From Robertmurraya sp. FSL R5-0851 (GTDB lineage: Bacteria; Bacillota; Bacilli; Bacillales; Cytobacillaceae), in contig NZ_JBBOOE010000001.1 of the NCBI RefSeq assembly GCF_038002965.1, forward strand, positions 2,027,001 through 2,091,000: 64,000 bases of DNA, given 5' to 3'. The notes beneath the pieces are model-generated. The model saw nothing but the letters and a program-made list of their open reading frames with translations, ran no database searches and had not been told where the DNA came from. A program made the position numbers and the translations under genes. Below, piece after piece: positions 52,304 to 60,791 of the stretch. The number at the start of each line of letters is the position of its first letter. The stretch's first letter is position 1.

Positions 52304-54010
52304 TTATAGTTCAAATTTTTTGATCAAATTGTTCATTCTTTCTACCATGCTTGTAAGCATTTTGGCACTTACAGAAATATTGTCGAGTGATTGGTTTTGT
52401 TGAAGAACTGCAGCTGATATCTCTTCCGAACCAGCGGCGGTTTCTTCTGATACGGCAGCAATATGCTCGATATTCTCACTCATGGATTGACTTGATTGTT
52501 GAACTTTATTAAAACTCTCTGAAATCGTTTTTATACCAATCGACATATGTTCTACTTTTTCTTTAATGTCGGCAAATTGTTGGCCGGTTAGTTCAATTTG
52601 TACGGTTCCTTTATTTACCTCACCGTATCCTTCGTTTAAATTTTCAGCAATTTTTGATGTTTCTTCTTTTATGCTGAAAACAATGGATGCGATCCCTTCA
52701 ACTGAACGCGAAACCTCTTCGGCTAATTTTCTTACTTCCGTTGCTACAACAGTAAAGCTTTTTCCTGCTTCTCCAGCTCTGGCCGCTTCAATGGACGCAT
52801 TTAAAGCAAGCAAGTTGGTTTGGTCTGCAATGGACTTGATCACATGGACGATTTCTGTGATCGATTGTGTTTTGCTTTCTAAATTCTTCACTTGGTGAAC
52901 AGATTCACTTACCACATGATTAATTTTTTTCATTTGTTGTAGTGATTCTTTCATTTGATTGTCCCCGCGAACGGCCACATCTAACACTTGACCAGAGAAT
53001 TCTACTAATCTTTCCCCTTGTGAGTTAGATTGTACGATTTCTTCATTAAATTCCTTCGTTTTTGACGCAATATTAGCTGCATTATCCGCTTGTGAACTTG
53101 CGCCCTTCGCCATTTCTTCAATCGTTATAGAAACTTGTTCGCTACCCAGCTTTACTTCCTCAGATGACTCAAACAACGTAACACTTTGTTTGTCCACTTC
53201 AGCTGATAAAGTTGAGATTTCGGAAATCATTCCTCGTAAGCTTGTTGCCATTTCATTAATAGAATGAGAGAGTTGTCCAATTTCATCGTTTCCACTGTAG
53301 GTTAATTTCTCATTGTTCAGTCTGCCACTAGCGATCTCGTTACTTTGTACAACGATTTCTTCCAGATTTCTCTTGATTCTGCGGCTAAGAATAAAAATCA
53401 TGACAAAAGAAAGAATGATGGATCCAAATGATGAAAGAATAAGAATAAGATACAGTCTTTCCAGTTGACTTTGTGCGGATGCTAAATCAGCTTCACTAAT
53501 TTTTGTCGCTGAATCTTTTAACTCATATCCCAATTTAATGGTTTCATTTTTTAATTCTCTTGCTTCACTTTCTAATGTGGCAAACTCTTCTGTATTAATT
53601 TGTTGTACTTTTGGTACGATTGTACAAAAGAAATACTCGTCGAGTTTATGATTGTTCTCTATGAGCTGATTAAACGTTTCCAATTGATTGGTAGTTAGAT
53701 TTTTCTTTATTCTTTTAGCGATACTGACAAACTCTTGACTATGATCCAAATACACATTCAACTTGGTTTCATCAGACAATAGAATGTACTCCGGAACTAA
53801 TAAGTACTTTTCATGGTAAAGAGTTACCAAGTTTCCAGCATCTACAGCTACTTGATTTCTCGTCACTGTATCTTCCATTTTTTCGCTCGTATCTTTAATA
53901 AAAATCCCTGTAACTACTACAGAAATGATAAAAGCAATGGTCATAAAAGAGAAGATCACCATGTACTTTCCACCAATCTTGATGTTTGACCATTTTACCC
54001 TTCTTAGCAT
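52304..54010 (-). CDS. Methyl-accepting chemotaxis protein paired with a sugar-binding protein
   Basis: 568 residues. ATG 54010 with AGGGGGAG upstream. Membrane helix about 15-37, ~140-residue helical outside domain, second helix (LYLILILSSFGSIILSFVMIFIL), HAMP, and signalling tip [39 protein letters not shown] sigma-D-type promoter lies 58 bp upstream. Probably senses the sugar-loaded lipoprotein encoded downstream. Confidence 0.93.
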   Translation of the reverse strand: MLRRVKWSNIKIGGKYMVIFSFMTIAFIISVVVTGIFIKDTSEKMEDTVTRNQVAVDAGNLVTLYHEKYLLVPEYILLSDETKLNVYLDHSQEFVSIAKRIKKNLTTNQLETFNQLIENNHKLDEYFFCTIVPKVQQINTEEFATLESEARELKNETIKLGYELKDSATKISEADLASAQSQLERLYLILILSSFGSIILSFVMIFILSRRIKRNLEEIVVQSNEIASGRLNNEKLTYSGNDEIGQLSHSINEMATSLRGMISEISTLSAEVDKQSVTLFESSEEVKLGSEQVSITIEEMAKGASSQADNAANIASKTKEFNEEIVQSNSQGERLVEFSGQVLDVAVRGDNQMKESLQQMKKINHVVSESVHQVKNLESKTQSITEIVHVIKSIADQTNLLALNASIEAARAGEAGKSFTVVATEVRKLAEEVSRSVEGIASIVFSIKEETSKIAENLNEGYGEVNKGTVQIELTGQQFADIKEKVEHMSIGIKTISESFNKVQQSSQSMSENIEHIAAVSEETAAGSEEISAAVLQQNQSLDNISVSAKMLTSMVERMNNLIKKFEL

Positions 54011-54067
54011 ACTACTCCCCCTAACTCGGTGATTGTTTTTAACAATCGACAAAATTCTTCATTCTTT

Positions 54068-54094
54068 TTATCGGCATTTGTGAAGATTATGTTA
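54068..54094 (-). promoter_or_regulatory. Sigma-D-type promoter of the chemoreceptor operon
   Basis: TAAC (54094-54091), 15-bp spacer, GCCGATAA (54075-54068) on the coding strand. The sigma-D consensus is TAAA-N15-GCCGATAT. Confidence 0.7.
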
Positions 54095-54135
54095 AGTTTT
54101 CTTACAAAAAAATATTATATAAGAATAAGGAACTA

Positions 54136-54176
54136 AAAAAGTCTGTTTCCATCATCTTGATAGAAACAGACTTTTT
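54136..54176 (-). terminator. Terminator of the hydroxyacid dehydrogenase gene
   Basis: A 14-bp perfect stem (54136-54149 with 54163-54176) with U run, directly after the stop codon. Confidence 0.9.
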
Positions 54177-55109
54177 TTAATATCCTTTATCAAAATCCAC
54201 TGAGTTCGATACGGGGTGGTTTGATTCTAAGGCTTGTAAGGTTTGAGCAAAGCAAAGAATTGCTTCGTTCAGTTCGGTTACAGCAGAGATATGTGGAGTG
54301 ATGATTACGTCTTTCCTTAACCAAAGAGTCGATTCTTCTGGTAGTGGTTCTATTTCTACTACATCTAGGATCGCCGTATGTACGTTCCCTGAATCGAGCG
54401 CAGTGATCAGTGCTTTTTCATCAACTGTTGCGCCTCTGCCTACGTTAATAAAACCAACTGACTTCGTTTGAGAGAAAAGTTTTTCATTGAATAATTGTTT
54501 TGTGTGATGAGTCAGCGGAAGCGTACTGATGATCCAGTTGGCTTTTCCAATTATAGAAGAAACGGAACTTATCGGAACAACTTTATGAAAGTATTCTTTT
54601 TGTTTACCGCTTTCGGAGACGCCAATAACGGTTGAACCAAAATAGGTAAACGTCTTAGCTACTTCTTGGCCAATGGCCCCAGTTCCAAAAATAACGATCG
54701 TAACATCCTTTAACAACTTTGGCGTTCTTTGACACCACTTTTTTTGTTGCTGTTTTTGCTGAAATTGTCCGTGATATTGTAGGTTTGTTAATAGATAACT
54801 TAAACAATACTCACTTATTCGTTCTCCGAAGGAACAAATGGTACGGGTAAGAAGAGTTTGATTTTCATTCCAGCCCTCTATTTCTAAAAAATTATTTACA
54901 CCTGCATTAAAGGAATGAACCCATTTAATTTTCGCTATTTGAAAATTCACGCATGGTTTAAAACCAACGTAGGCATCTGCCCAGTCTAAGTCATGTTCGG
55001 TGATCGCTTCTACTGGTAGAAAGCGAAATTCCTTTTGTTCCATGTTTGGAAAATATGTCTCAAATTCCTTCTGATACTCCCCTGCTATAAGAATGTTATG
55101 TATGTTCAT
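54177..55109 (-). CDS. D-isomer-specific 2-hydroxyacid dehydrogenase family protein
   Basis: 310 residues. NAD site IFGTGAIGQEVAKTF (about 137-151), NVGRGATVDEKALI, ILDVVEIEPLP and the catalytic-region ITPHISAVTE. The ATG at 55109 (GGAGGTTTGT upstream) is preferred over a start 25 codons earlier. Reduces 2-oxoacids or oxidises D-2-hydroxyacids; substrate unknown. Confidence 0.9.
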   Translation of the reverse strand: MNIHNILIAGEYQKEFETYFPNMEQKEFRFLPVEAITEHDLDWADAYVGFKPCVNFQIAKIKWVHSFNAGVNNFLEIEGWNENQTLLTRTICSFGERISEYCLSYLLTNLQYHGQFQQKQQQKKWCQRTPKLLKDVTIVIFGTGAIGQEVAKTFTYFGSTVIGVSESGKQKEYFHKVVPISSVSSIIGKANWIISTLPLTHHTKQLFNEKLFSQTKSVGFINVGRGATVDEKALITALDSGNVHTAILDVVEIEPLPEESTLWLRKDVIITPHISAVTELNEAILCFAQTLQALESNHPVSNSVDFDKGY

Positions 55110-55222
55110 ACAAACCTCCGATTGTCTAATATCATTTATTGTACTATAGCGCGATAAATAGAAGTAGCTCTTTGGCATTTCCACTTCTTCTCTTTCATAC
55201 AGTGTAAAACGGGGTGATAACT

Positions 55223-55693
55223 ATGAAGAGATGGCTAAAAATCGTGATACTCGCCTATTTATCCCTTCTTTTTTTCGGAAGTTTTATCGCTGTAGGTATG
55301 CTATGGACGGGAAGGATTGAAAAGTGGATTCCAGAGGTTTCTAAAATAGAAATCTTTCTTTATTATTTCTTTGCGGGTGCAATTGGTGGTTCGCTTCGGC
55401 ATCTATATATGTTTTGTTCCCATTATATGAAAGGTGAATTAACCGATTATCGAAAGTGGATTATGTATATATTTTATCCTATATTTGCTACAGGGACAGC
55501 CGTTGTGGCGGTTACCCTCATTCAAAGTGGGATTTTATTAATTCAATTTATTGAATATGAAGATACTCCATACGCCCAAATCAGCATCGCTTTTTTTGTA
55601 GGATTTGGTTTTAATCGGTTTTTAAATAAACTAAATGCTGTTTCCACGAAGTTGTTTCAACCGGAGCAAGAAACGGATAAACCGTCCAATTAA
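55223..55693 (+). CDS. Small integral membrane protein of unknown function
   Basis: 156 residues with about four hydrophobic helices (IVILAYLSLLFFGSFIAVGML, EIFLYYFFAGAIGGSL, WIMYIFYPIFATGTAVVAV, ISIAFFVGFGFNRFL). GGGGTG precedes the ATG. Unrecognised. Alone between a divergent gene and its own terminator. Confidence 0.75.
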   Translation: MKRWLKIVILAYLSLLFFGSFIAVGMLWTGRIEKWIPEVSKIEIFLYYFFAGAIGGSLRHLYMFCSHYMKGELTDYRKWIMYIFYPIFATGTAVVAVTLIQSGILLIQFIEYEDTPYAQISIAFFVGFGFNRFLNKLNAVSTKLFQPEQETDKPSN

Positions 55694-55719
55694 GACTCAT
55701 GGAATTTTCCATGAGTCTT
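55692..55719 (+). terminator. Terminator of the small membrane protein gene
   Basis: AAGACTCATGG/CCATGAGTCTT with a six-base loop and TTTT; the stem starts within the stop codon. Confidence 0.9.
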
Positions 55720-55793
55720 TTAAATGCACTTCGTTATCTTACCAATTTTTGCTTATAATATGGGAAACAACTAAATAATAGTGAAGGGAATTT

Positions 55794-56453
55794 TTGAAGA
55801 TGAAAAAATGGGCATTTGTTTCTGATTTTGATGGTACGATTTCAAAGAAAGACTTTTACTGGATGGTGATTGATAAATACTTTTCAGAAGGGAAAGAACT
55901 ATTTAACGAATGGAAAGCTGGGACGATCAAAGATATTGATTTCCTTGCAACCGTCTTTAGAGCAATTCACCAAGAAGAAGCACATATTATTGAAGATATA
56001 CATACGATACCAATTGACGAGTATGTTCCTTCATTTATCAAGCATGTTCAAGAAAATGGTGGAGATTTTTACATACTAAGTGCAGGTACGGATTATTACA
56101 TTCATCATATTCTTAAGAAATACGACATAAAAGACGTGACTGTATTTTCAAACGAAGGATTTTTTCACGAAAAAAATATTCATATGAAAATTGATAGTAA
56201 CGACTGGAAATACTCTGAGCGATATGGAATTGATAAATCGAAAGTAATTCAAAAATTAAAGGAAGAATACGAGCTGGTGTATTTTGCTGGAGACAGTGAG
56301 CCTGACTCGCATCCGGCTGTGTTTGCTGACCTCACCTTTGCCAAGGATGCCCTACAAGATATGCTAGAGGAAAAAGGTGTCCCTTATAAAGCTGTGGAGG
56401 AGTTCACAGAAATTGAAAAATATTTAATCAATAAAGGGCTGATTTCACGATAA
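55794..56453 (+). CDS. MtnX-like HAD phosphatase (HAD-IB)
   Basis: 219 residues. Motif I FVSDFDGTIS (Asp12, Asp14), motif II ILSAGTDYY, motif IV YFAGDSEPDSHPA. Closest in look to MtnX, the phosphatase of the methionine salvage pathway, but no other salvage gene is nearby. The TTG at 55794 and ATG at 55800 are both possible; the AAGGG spacing favours TTG. Overlaps the next gene by one base (TAATG), so they share translation. Confidence 0.85.
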   Translation: MKMKKWAFVSDFDGTISKKDFYWMVIDKYFSEGKELFNEWKAGTIKDIDFLATVFRAIHQEEAHIIEDIHTIPIDEYVPSFIKHVQENGGDFYILSAGTDYYIHHILKKYDIKDVTVFSNEGFFHEKNIHMKIDSNDWKYSERYGIDKSKVIQKLKEEYELVYFAGDSEPDSHPAVFADLTFAKDALQDMLEEKGVPYKAVEEFTEIEKYLINKGLISR

Positions 56454-57505
56454 TGCGGCAAGGTACAAATATCTCGATTCCTTCTTTACTGGAAATTAAT
56501 AGTGGGGTTATTCATCAATTAGAAGCGTACTTAATCAAGCATGGATTTCGCAATGCAATGATCTTTTTTGATGAGTTTACGAATGAAACTTTTGCTGAAA
56601 CCATTGAGTCCTCCTTTTCAAGGCTCACTCTCGATACAAAGGTATTGAAATCCGGATTGGATATCAATGATTTGATTCAAGTAGCCTTTTCGCTAAAGAA
56701 CTATGATGTAGTCCTAGCTATGGGTGGTGGCGCACTAGTCGATTATGGAAAGTATGTTGCGTTTATTCGGAAGTTTCCGTTTATTAGTATCCCTACTTCT
56801 GCGTCAAATGACGGATTTGCAAGCTCTAACTGTTCGATTATGGTAAATAGCAAAAAGACGACCGTTCCAGCACAAATTCCTTATGGAATCGTTGTAGACC
56901 TTGATATCATACAGACTGCCCCGACAAAAATGATTCTCGCGGGAATCGGTGATTTACTGTCAAATATCACCGCCCTATATGATTGGGATTTTGAAGAAAA
57001 ACATGGGGTTGGATATGTTAATGCATTTGCGGCGATGCTAAGTAAAAAAGCGGTGAACAGTTTTATCCGAACACCTATGAACGATATTAAGAATCCAATA
57101 TTCTTAAAAGAATTGGTTAGTTCGATGACGATGGGTGGAATTTCGACCGATATAAGTGGAAATAGTGCTCCTATTAGCGGTTCTGAGCATCTGATCTCAC
57201 ATGCATTGGATAAAATATCAGATGCACCACAAATGCATGGTGTTCAGGTTGGGATTGCAACGTATATCGTAGCAAAAGTTCAGAATCACAGACACGAACG
57301 TGTAAGAAAAGTGTTTGAACGTACGGGATTTTTTGATTATGTACAAACATTGTCACTACATAAAGAAGAATACCTGCAAGCGATTGATTTGGCGCCTACC
57401 ATAAAGCCTAATCGGTATACATTTTTACACGAAGAAAGGTATCGTGAAAAAGCCAAACAGTTGCTAGATGAAGATGAGATTTTGAAGGGATTATTTAAAG
57501 AATAA
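56453..57505 (+). CDS. Glycerol-1-phosphate dehydrogenase-like protein (Fe-ADH superfamily)
   Basis: 350 residues. NAD loop MGGGALVDYGKYVAF, PTSASNDGFASS, GDLLSN, then metal-ligand segments SGSEHLISHALD and MHGVQVGIA match sn-glycerol-1-phosphate dehydrogenases such as AraM/EgsA. Would reduce DHAP to glycerol-1-phosphate or act on a related polyol phosphate. Coupled to the HAD phosphatase gene, which suggests one two-step route. Confidence 0.87.
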   Translation: MRQGTNISIPSLLEINSGVIHQLEAYLIKHGFRNAMIFFDEFTNETFAETIESSFSRLTLDTKVLKSGLDINDLIQVAFSLKNYDVVLAMGGGALVDYGKYVAFIRKFPFISIPTSASNDGFASSNCSIMVNSKKTTVPAQIPYGIVVDLDIIQTAPTKMILAGIGDLLSNITALYDWDFEEKHGVGYVNAFAAMLSKKAVNSFIRTPMNDIKNPIFLKELVSSMTMGGISTDISGNSAPISGSEHLISHALDKISDAPQMHGVQVGIATYIVAKVQNHRHERVRKVFERTGFFDYVQTLSLHKEEYLQAIDLAPTIKPNRYTFLHEERYREKAKQLLDEDEILKGLFKE

Positions 57506-57529
57506 AGGTGAAGCCCGTAAGCACCCACT

Positions 57530-57997
57530 TTATTCTTTTTCCCTTTTAAAAATGATATAGTCCGAGGCAATGGGTTCTTCGCCATGTTGTCGGAGAAGAA
57601 GATTGATTTGACCTCGATGATACTGTCCGTGAAGAGCTACATGAACGAGGATATCTCTGATCGAGTCTTGAAACTCAGTTCCCGTGCTATTTTTATATGT
57701 AACGGTTTGTTCGCCCTTTTGTTCTGTTAATTTTGATAAAAAAAGCTGATAATCATGATGATTCTTGTGAAGTAGTTCCTTACAACTTTCTATAGAGAGG
57801 TCGGACCATATAGGAAGGTGTGCGCTGCTATTCCCCGCCAGCCTAGTGATCCACACTCGTTCAGCTAATAAGGTGTGAGCAAATAATTTTCCTGCTGGCT
57901 TATTGGGTACACTTAGTGAAAGCAAGGTGTTGATGATGCGTTCATTTGCCCAATGCAAGTGATCATACATGCTTTGAATGGACTTCAATTCTTTCAC
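57530..57997 (-). CDS. DinB-family protein
   Basis: 155 residues, four-helix bundle with metal-ligand His pattern HVALHGQYHRGQ, typical of DinB/YfiT-like metal-dependent proteins (some are thiol transferases). Convergent with the G1P dehydrogenase gene and 24 bases away from it. Confidence 0.88.
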   Translation of the reverse strand: MKELKSIQSMYDHLHWANERIINTLLSLSVPNKPAGKLFAHTLLAERVWITRLAGNSSAHLPIWSDLSIESCKELLHKNHHDYQLFLSKLTEQKGEQTVTYKNSTGTEFQDSIRDILVHVALHGQYHRGQINLLLRQHGEEPIASDYIIFKREKE

Positions 57998-58013
57998 CTC
58001 CTCCGAAAATTTG

Positions 58014-58044
58014 CACGCCCTTTTTCATTGTGAAATAGGGCGTG
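58014..58044 (-). terminator. Terminator of the SGNH hydrolase gene
   Basis: CACGCCC/GGGCGTG with a longer A/T-paired upper stem, seven bases after the stop codon; the U run is short. Confidence 0.7.
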
Positions 58045-58051
58045 AGGAACT

Positions 58052-58786
58052 TTACTCTTCTTGAATTGCCTTCCAAAATTCTTTCGCTACGGCCTTATAT
58101 CCTTCTAAACTTAAATGGATGTCGTTAGGGTTTGGCACATATAATGTTTCATATTTTTTAATCACTTTTGCTGTAGGGACAAAGTCATCACCATTGGCGG
58201 AAGCGACTTTTTCAATGGTCTGATTCAGCGCATCTAATAATGGAAGTAAGGCAGCCTGCTCTTGCTTTGGTAGATGAGGGAATGGATTGTAGTAGCCCAT
58301 AACATAGACCTTTATTCCTGGATTGATCTTATCGATTTCACTTAAAATAAGATATAAGTTTTCGGCGATGGTGTTTAATACAGCAGGTGCGGTGGACGGA
58401 TTTTGCCTTATAGTATTTAAATTGGCTAATAAGTCATTGGCACCAATATCAATGGTAACAAGCTCAGCGTTTTTAATGGAGTTTCGTAGTTCAGCGTAAT
58501 TGGCATTGTTAGGATTGAGTAGCTCGCTTACGATATTGGTAGTTCTGTATCCAGGGACACCATAATTATCTAATGTGATTTCATACTGTGATTGCTCATA
58601 ACGATCAACCAGAAAATCTGCGTACCCTTTATCTAGTTTATGATAAGGTGTTGCCCCAGCGGCTAATGAATCACCAAGAGCCACATAGTCGACTTGTTTG
58701 CTGCCTTTTGCAAACGCTGTCATTGGTAAGGATGCTAAAAGTGATCCAATTATCATGGAACGTAAAATTATCCTCTTCATTTTCAT
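58052..58786 (-). CDS. Secreted SGNH/GDSL-family hydrolase
   Basis: 244 residues. Signal peptide (IILRSMIIGSLLASLPMTAFA). Block I VALGDSLAAG with the catalytic Ser, block II Gly in NYGVPGYRT, block III IGANDLL, block V NDIHLSLEGY with Asp and His. Expected esterase or lipase outside the cell. GGGGGAGTAGG precedes the ATG. Confidence 0.92.
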   Translation of the reverse strand: MKMKRIILRSMIIGSLLASLPMTAFAKGSKQVDYVALGDSLAAGATPYHKLDKGYADFLVDRYEQSQYEITLDNYGVPGYRTTNIVSELLNPNNANYAELRNSIKNAELVTIDIGANDLLANLNTIRQNPSTAPAVLNTIAENLYLILSEIDKINPGIKVYVMGYYNPFPHLPKQEQAALLPLLDALNQTIEKVASANGDDFVPTAKVIKKYETLYVPNPNDIHLSLEGYKAVAKEFWKAIQEE

Positions 58787-59050
58787 AACACCTACTCCCC
58801 CTTTTCCTTATTCTTTATAATAATTCGTGATTAAGAACAAAATTCCTATTCGCACGATAAATATTTTATTTTGTTTTTCCATATGACCACACAAATATTA
58901 CAAAAATCCAACTCACGCTTCATTAATCAGGGGCATTAACCGCTGAGCAAGTAGCAGAATTGAGTAAGTAACTAGAAAATCCAACTCACGTCTTTTATAT
59001 GTGCGCTCAAGTTTACAAAATACTATGAAACTTATGGTCCAACACCACCT
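58787..59050. other. Intergenic stretch between the SGNH hydrolase and MFS genes
   Basis: No supported gene. A 15-bp direct repeat AAAATCCAACTCACG occurs at 58903-58917 and 58976-58990. Between them one frame reads ALTAEQVAELSK and then stops, which looks like the tail of a lost gene but is too short to identify. Confidence 0.45.
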
Positions 59051-59051
59051 C

Positions 59052-59080
59052 TTGACATAAACCACCAATTGCTTTAATAT
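59052..59080 (+). promoter_or_regulatory. Promoter of the MFS exporter
   Basis: TTGACA (59052-59057), 17-bp spacer, TAATAT (59075-59080): near-consensus sigma-A. Confidence 0.75.
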
Positions 59081-59094
59081 ACTTCAAGTTCAAG

Positions 59095-59115
59095 ATACTT
59101 CTGTATTCGAAGTAT
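59095..59115 (+). promoter_or_regulatory. Inverted-repeat operator downstream of the MFS promoter
   Basis: ATACTTC/GAAGTAT with a seven-base spacer, centred about 25 bp after the -10. An extra ATACTTC half-site lies at 59079-59085. Placement over the start region suggests repression, e.g. by a MarR- or TetR-type protein not encoded next to it. Confidence 0.55.
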
Positions 59116-59150
59116 TATACATATATCAAGCCGTAAAAAGGAGAATTTTT

Positions 59151-60494
59151 ATGAAAAGTCGAGTAACCGTCATGATTAGTATTGTACTCGCGATGCTTGT
59201 TGCATCCATTGATACAACTATCATGAACACAACCATGCCTGTCATCGCAGAGGAGCTTGGCCGTTTTGATTTGTATGCATGGTCGTTTGCTTCCTATATG
59301 ATTGCTAGCACCATATTATCCCCGGTGGCTGGAAGATTATCTGATTTGTTTGGTAGAAAGAAAGTATTTGGCTTCGGTATCTTACTTTTCTTAGCTGGAT
59401 CACTTCTATGTGGCATATCTGCCAATATGATACAATTGGTTATTTTTCGTGCTGTACAAGGGATGGGTGCCGGTTTTATGATGCCCTTTCCAGCCATTAT
59501 TGCTGGTGACCTTTTCTCAGTTGAAAAACGTGGGAAAATCCAAGCATTATTCACAGGAATGTGGGGGTTATCGGCTGTGCTTGCTCCCCTTTTAGGTTCT
59601 TTCTTTGTGGAAGTATTAACATGGAGATGGATTTTCTATATTAACCTACCAATCTGTCTGATTTCATTTGTCACTTTATTAGCTTATAAAGAGGAATATG
59701 AACCGAGAAAAGCAAAGGTCGATTATATGGGTGCGGTACTGTTTGGTGCTAGTATTACTAGTCTGCTTCTTGTTACAGTAGTTCAAGAAAATAGATGGAT
59801 CTTTTGCATAGTAGGAGTATTATTGCTTGTAGGGTTTTATTTCTTTGAGAAAAAGCAAGCATCACCGATCGTTCCGTTTTCTATGTTTAAAAATCAAATG
59901 ATATCGAGAATTAATTTTAATGGTTTTATTGGGAATCTGGCTCTTTTTGGTACAGCTAGTTATATTCCGTTGTTTTTACAACATATCGCTGGTCTTTCCC
60001 TTTTTCTCAGTGGTGTTGCGCTCCTTGGTCAGGCTATTGGCTGGATGATGGCGGCCGTTCCTGCAGGAAAGTGGATATTAAAATACGGATATCGAAGATT
60101 GCTGATTATCGGTAATGCATTCTTATTCGCATCAGGTCTGTTGTTGCTTCTTCTAGATCCAAGTCATGGTTTTTGGTTTGTATTCTTTGTCATGCTTATT
60201 CAAGGGATCGCTTTTGGAATGCTGTCCACAGTGGGAGTGATCGGGGTACAACAACTCGTGGGTGTGCACGAAAAAGGAGTCTCCACAGCGTTCTTTATGC
60301 TTTGCCGAAACATGGGTACCGTTATCGGGGTAACCGTTATGGGTTATCTGTTAACTACAGGTGCATCCGATATGGACGGAATTCATCATTTATTCCAGTT
60401 TGGATTTATTGGTAGTGTTTTAGCTCTACTAACTTCTTTCCTTATTCAAAAAAATACAGCAGAGCAATCCACTCCTGCTGCTAAAATTGGGTAA
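59151..60494 (+). CDS. MFS drug:H+ antiporter, DHA2-like multidrug exporter
   Basis: 447 residues, about 12-14 helices. Motif D1 region LVASIDTTIMNTTMPVIAEEL, motif A GRLSDLFGRKKVF, motif B-like VIFRAVQGMGAGFMMP, motif C-like SAVLAPLLGSFFVE. EmrB/Blt-type export of toxic compounds. AAGGAG lies nine bases before the ATG. Driven by a strong promoter with an operator, so probably inducible. Confidence 0.92.
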   Translation: MKSRVTVMISIVLAMLVASIDTTIMNTTMPVIAEELGRFDLYAWSFASYMIASTILSPVAGRLSDLFGRKKVFGFGILLFLAGSLLCGISANMIQLVIFRAVQGMGAGFMMPFPAIIAGDLFSVEKRGKIQALFTGMWGLSAVLAPLLGSFFVEVLTWRWIFYINLPICLISFVTLLAYKEEYEPRKAKVDYMGAVLFGASITSLLLVTVVQENRWIFCIVGVLLLVGFYFFEKKQASPIVPFSMFKNQMISRINFNGFIGNLALFGTASYIPLFLQHIAGLSLFLSGVALLGQAIGWMMAAVPAGKWILKYGYRRLLIIGNAFLFASGLLLLLLDPSHGFWFVFFVMLIQGIAFGMLSTVGVIGVQQLVGVHEKGVSTAFFMLCRNMGTVIGVTVMGYLLTTGASDMDGIHHLFQFGFIGSVLALLTSFLIQKNTAEQSTPAAKIG

Positions 60495-60569
60495 CACAAA
60501 AAGGAGGATCTGGGTTTTATTAAAAGTCAATATATTTCTTAAAACCTTTATCAATAATGAATTTCTATT

Positions 60570-60584
60570 TAATGTCAGACATTA
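60570..60584. repeat. Palindrome TAATGTCAGACATTA (AT-type variant)
   Basis: Shares a 22-base block with two mismatches with the palindrome at 63444-63462, and the core TGTCWGACA with the repeats at 8656-8719. Confidence 0.55.
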
Positions 60585-60600
60585 TAGATGGTTAAATTAA

Positions 60601-60643
60601 AGAGGATAGGTGAGCAGTAGAAAATATGCTCTATCTATCCTCT
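60601..60643 (+). terminator. Likely terminator downstream of the MFS exporter
   Basis: AGAGGATAG/CTATCCTCT with an inner GAGCA/TGCTC stem, followed by CTTTG. It lies about 105 bases after the stop codon. Confidence 0.55.
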
Positions 60644-60752
60644 CTTTGTACAACAAATGACCTCTTTTACTACAACAAAAAAATATAATGTTGTTGTGCA
60701 AACGCCCCCTATTGTTTAAGTGCAAAATTTCACAAAGTTATACAAAATAAAG

Positions 60753-60777
60753 AAAGCTGCCTATAATTTGCAGCTTT
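60753..60777 (-). terminator. Terminator of the DUF2332 gene
   Basis: AAAGCTGC/GCAGCTTT with a nine-base loop, then CTTTATTTT, 15 bases after the stop codon. Confidence 0.8.
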
Positions 60778-60791
60778 ACCGAGTTCCATAT

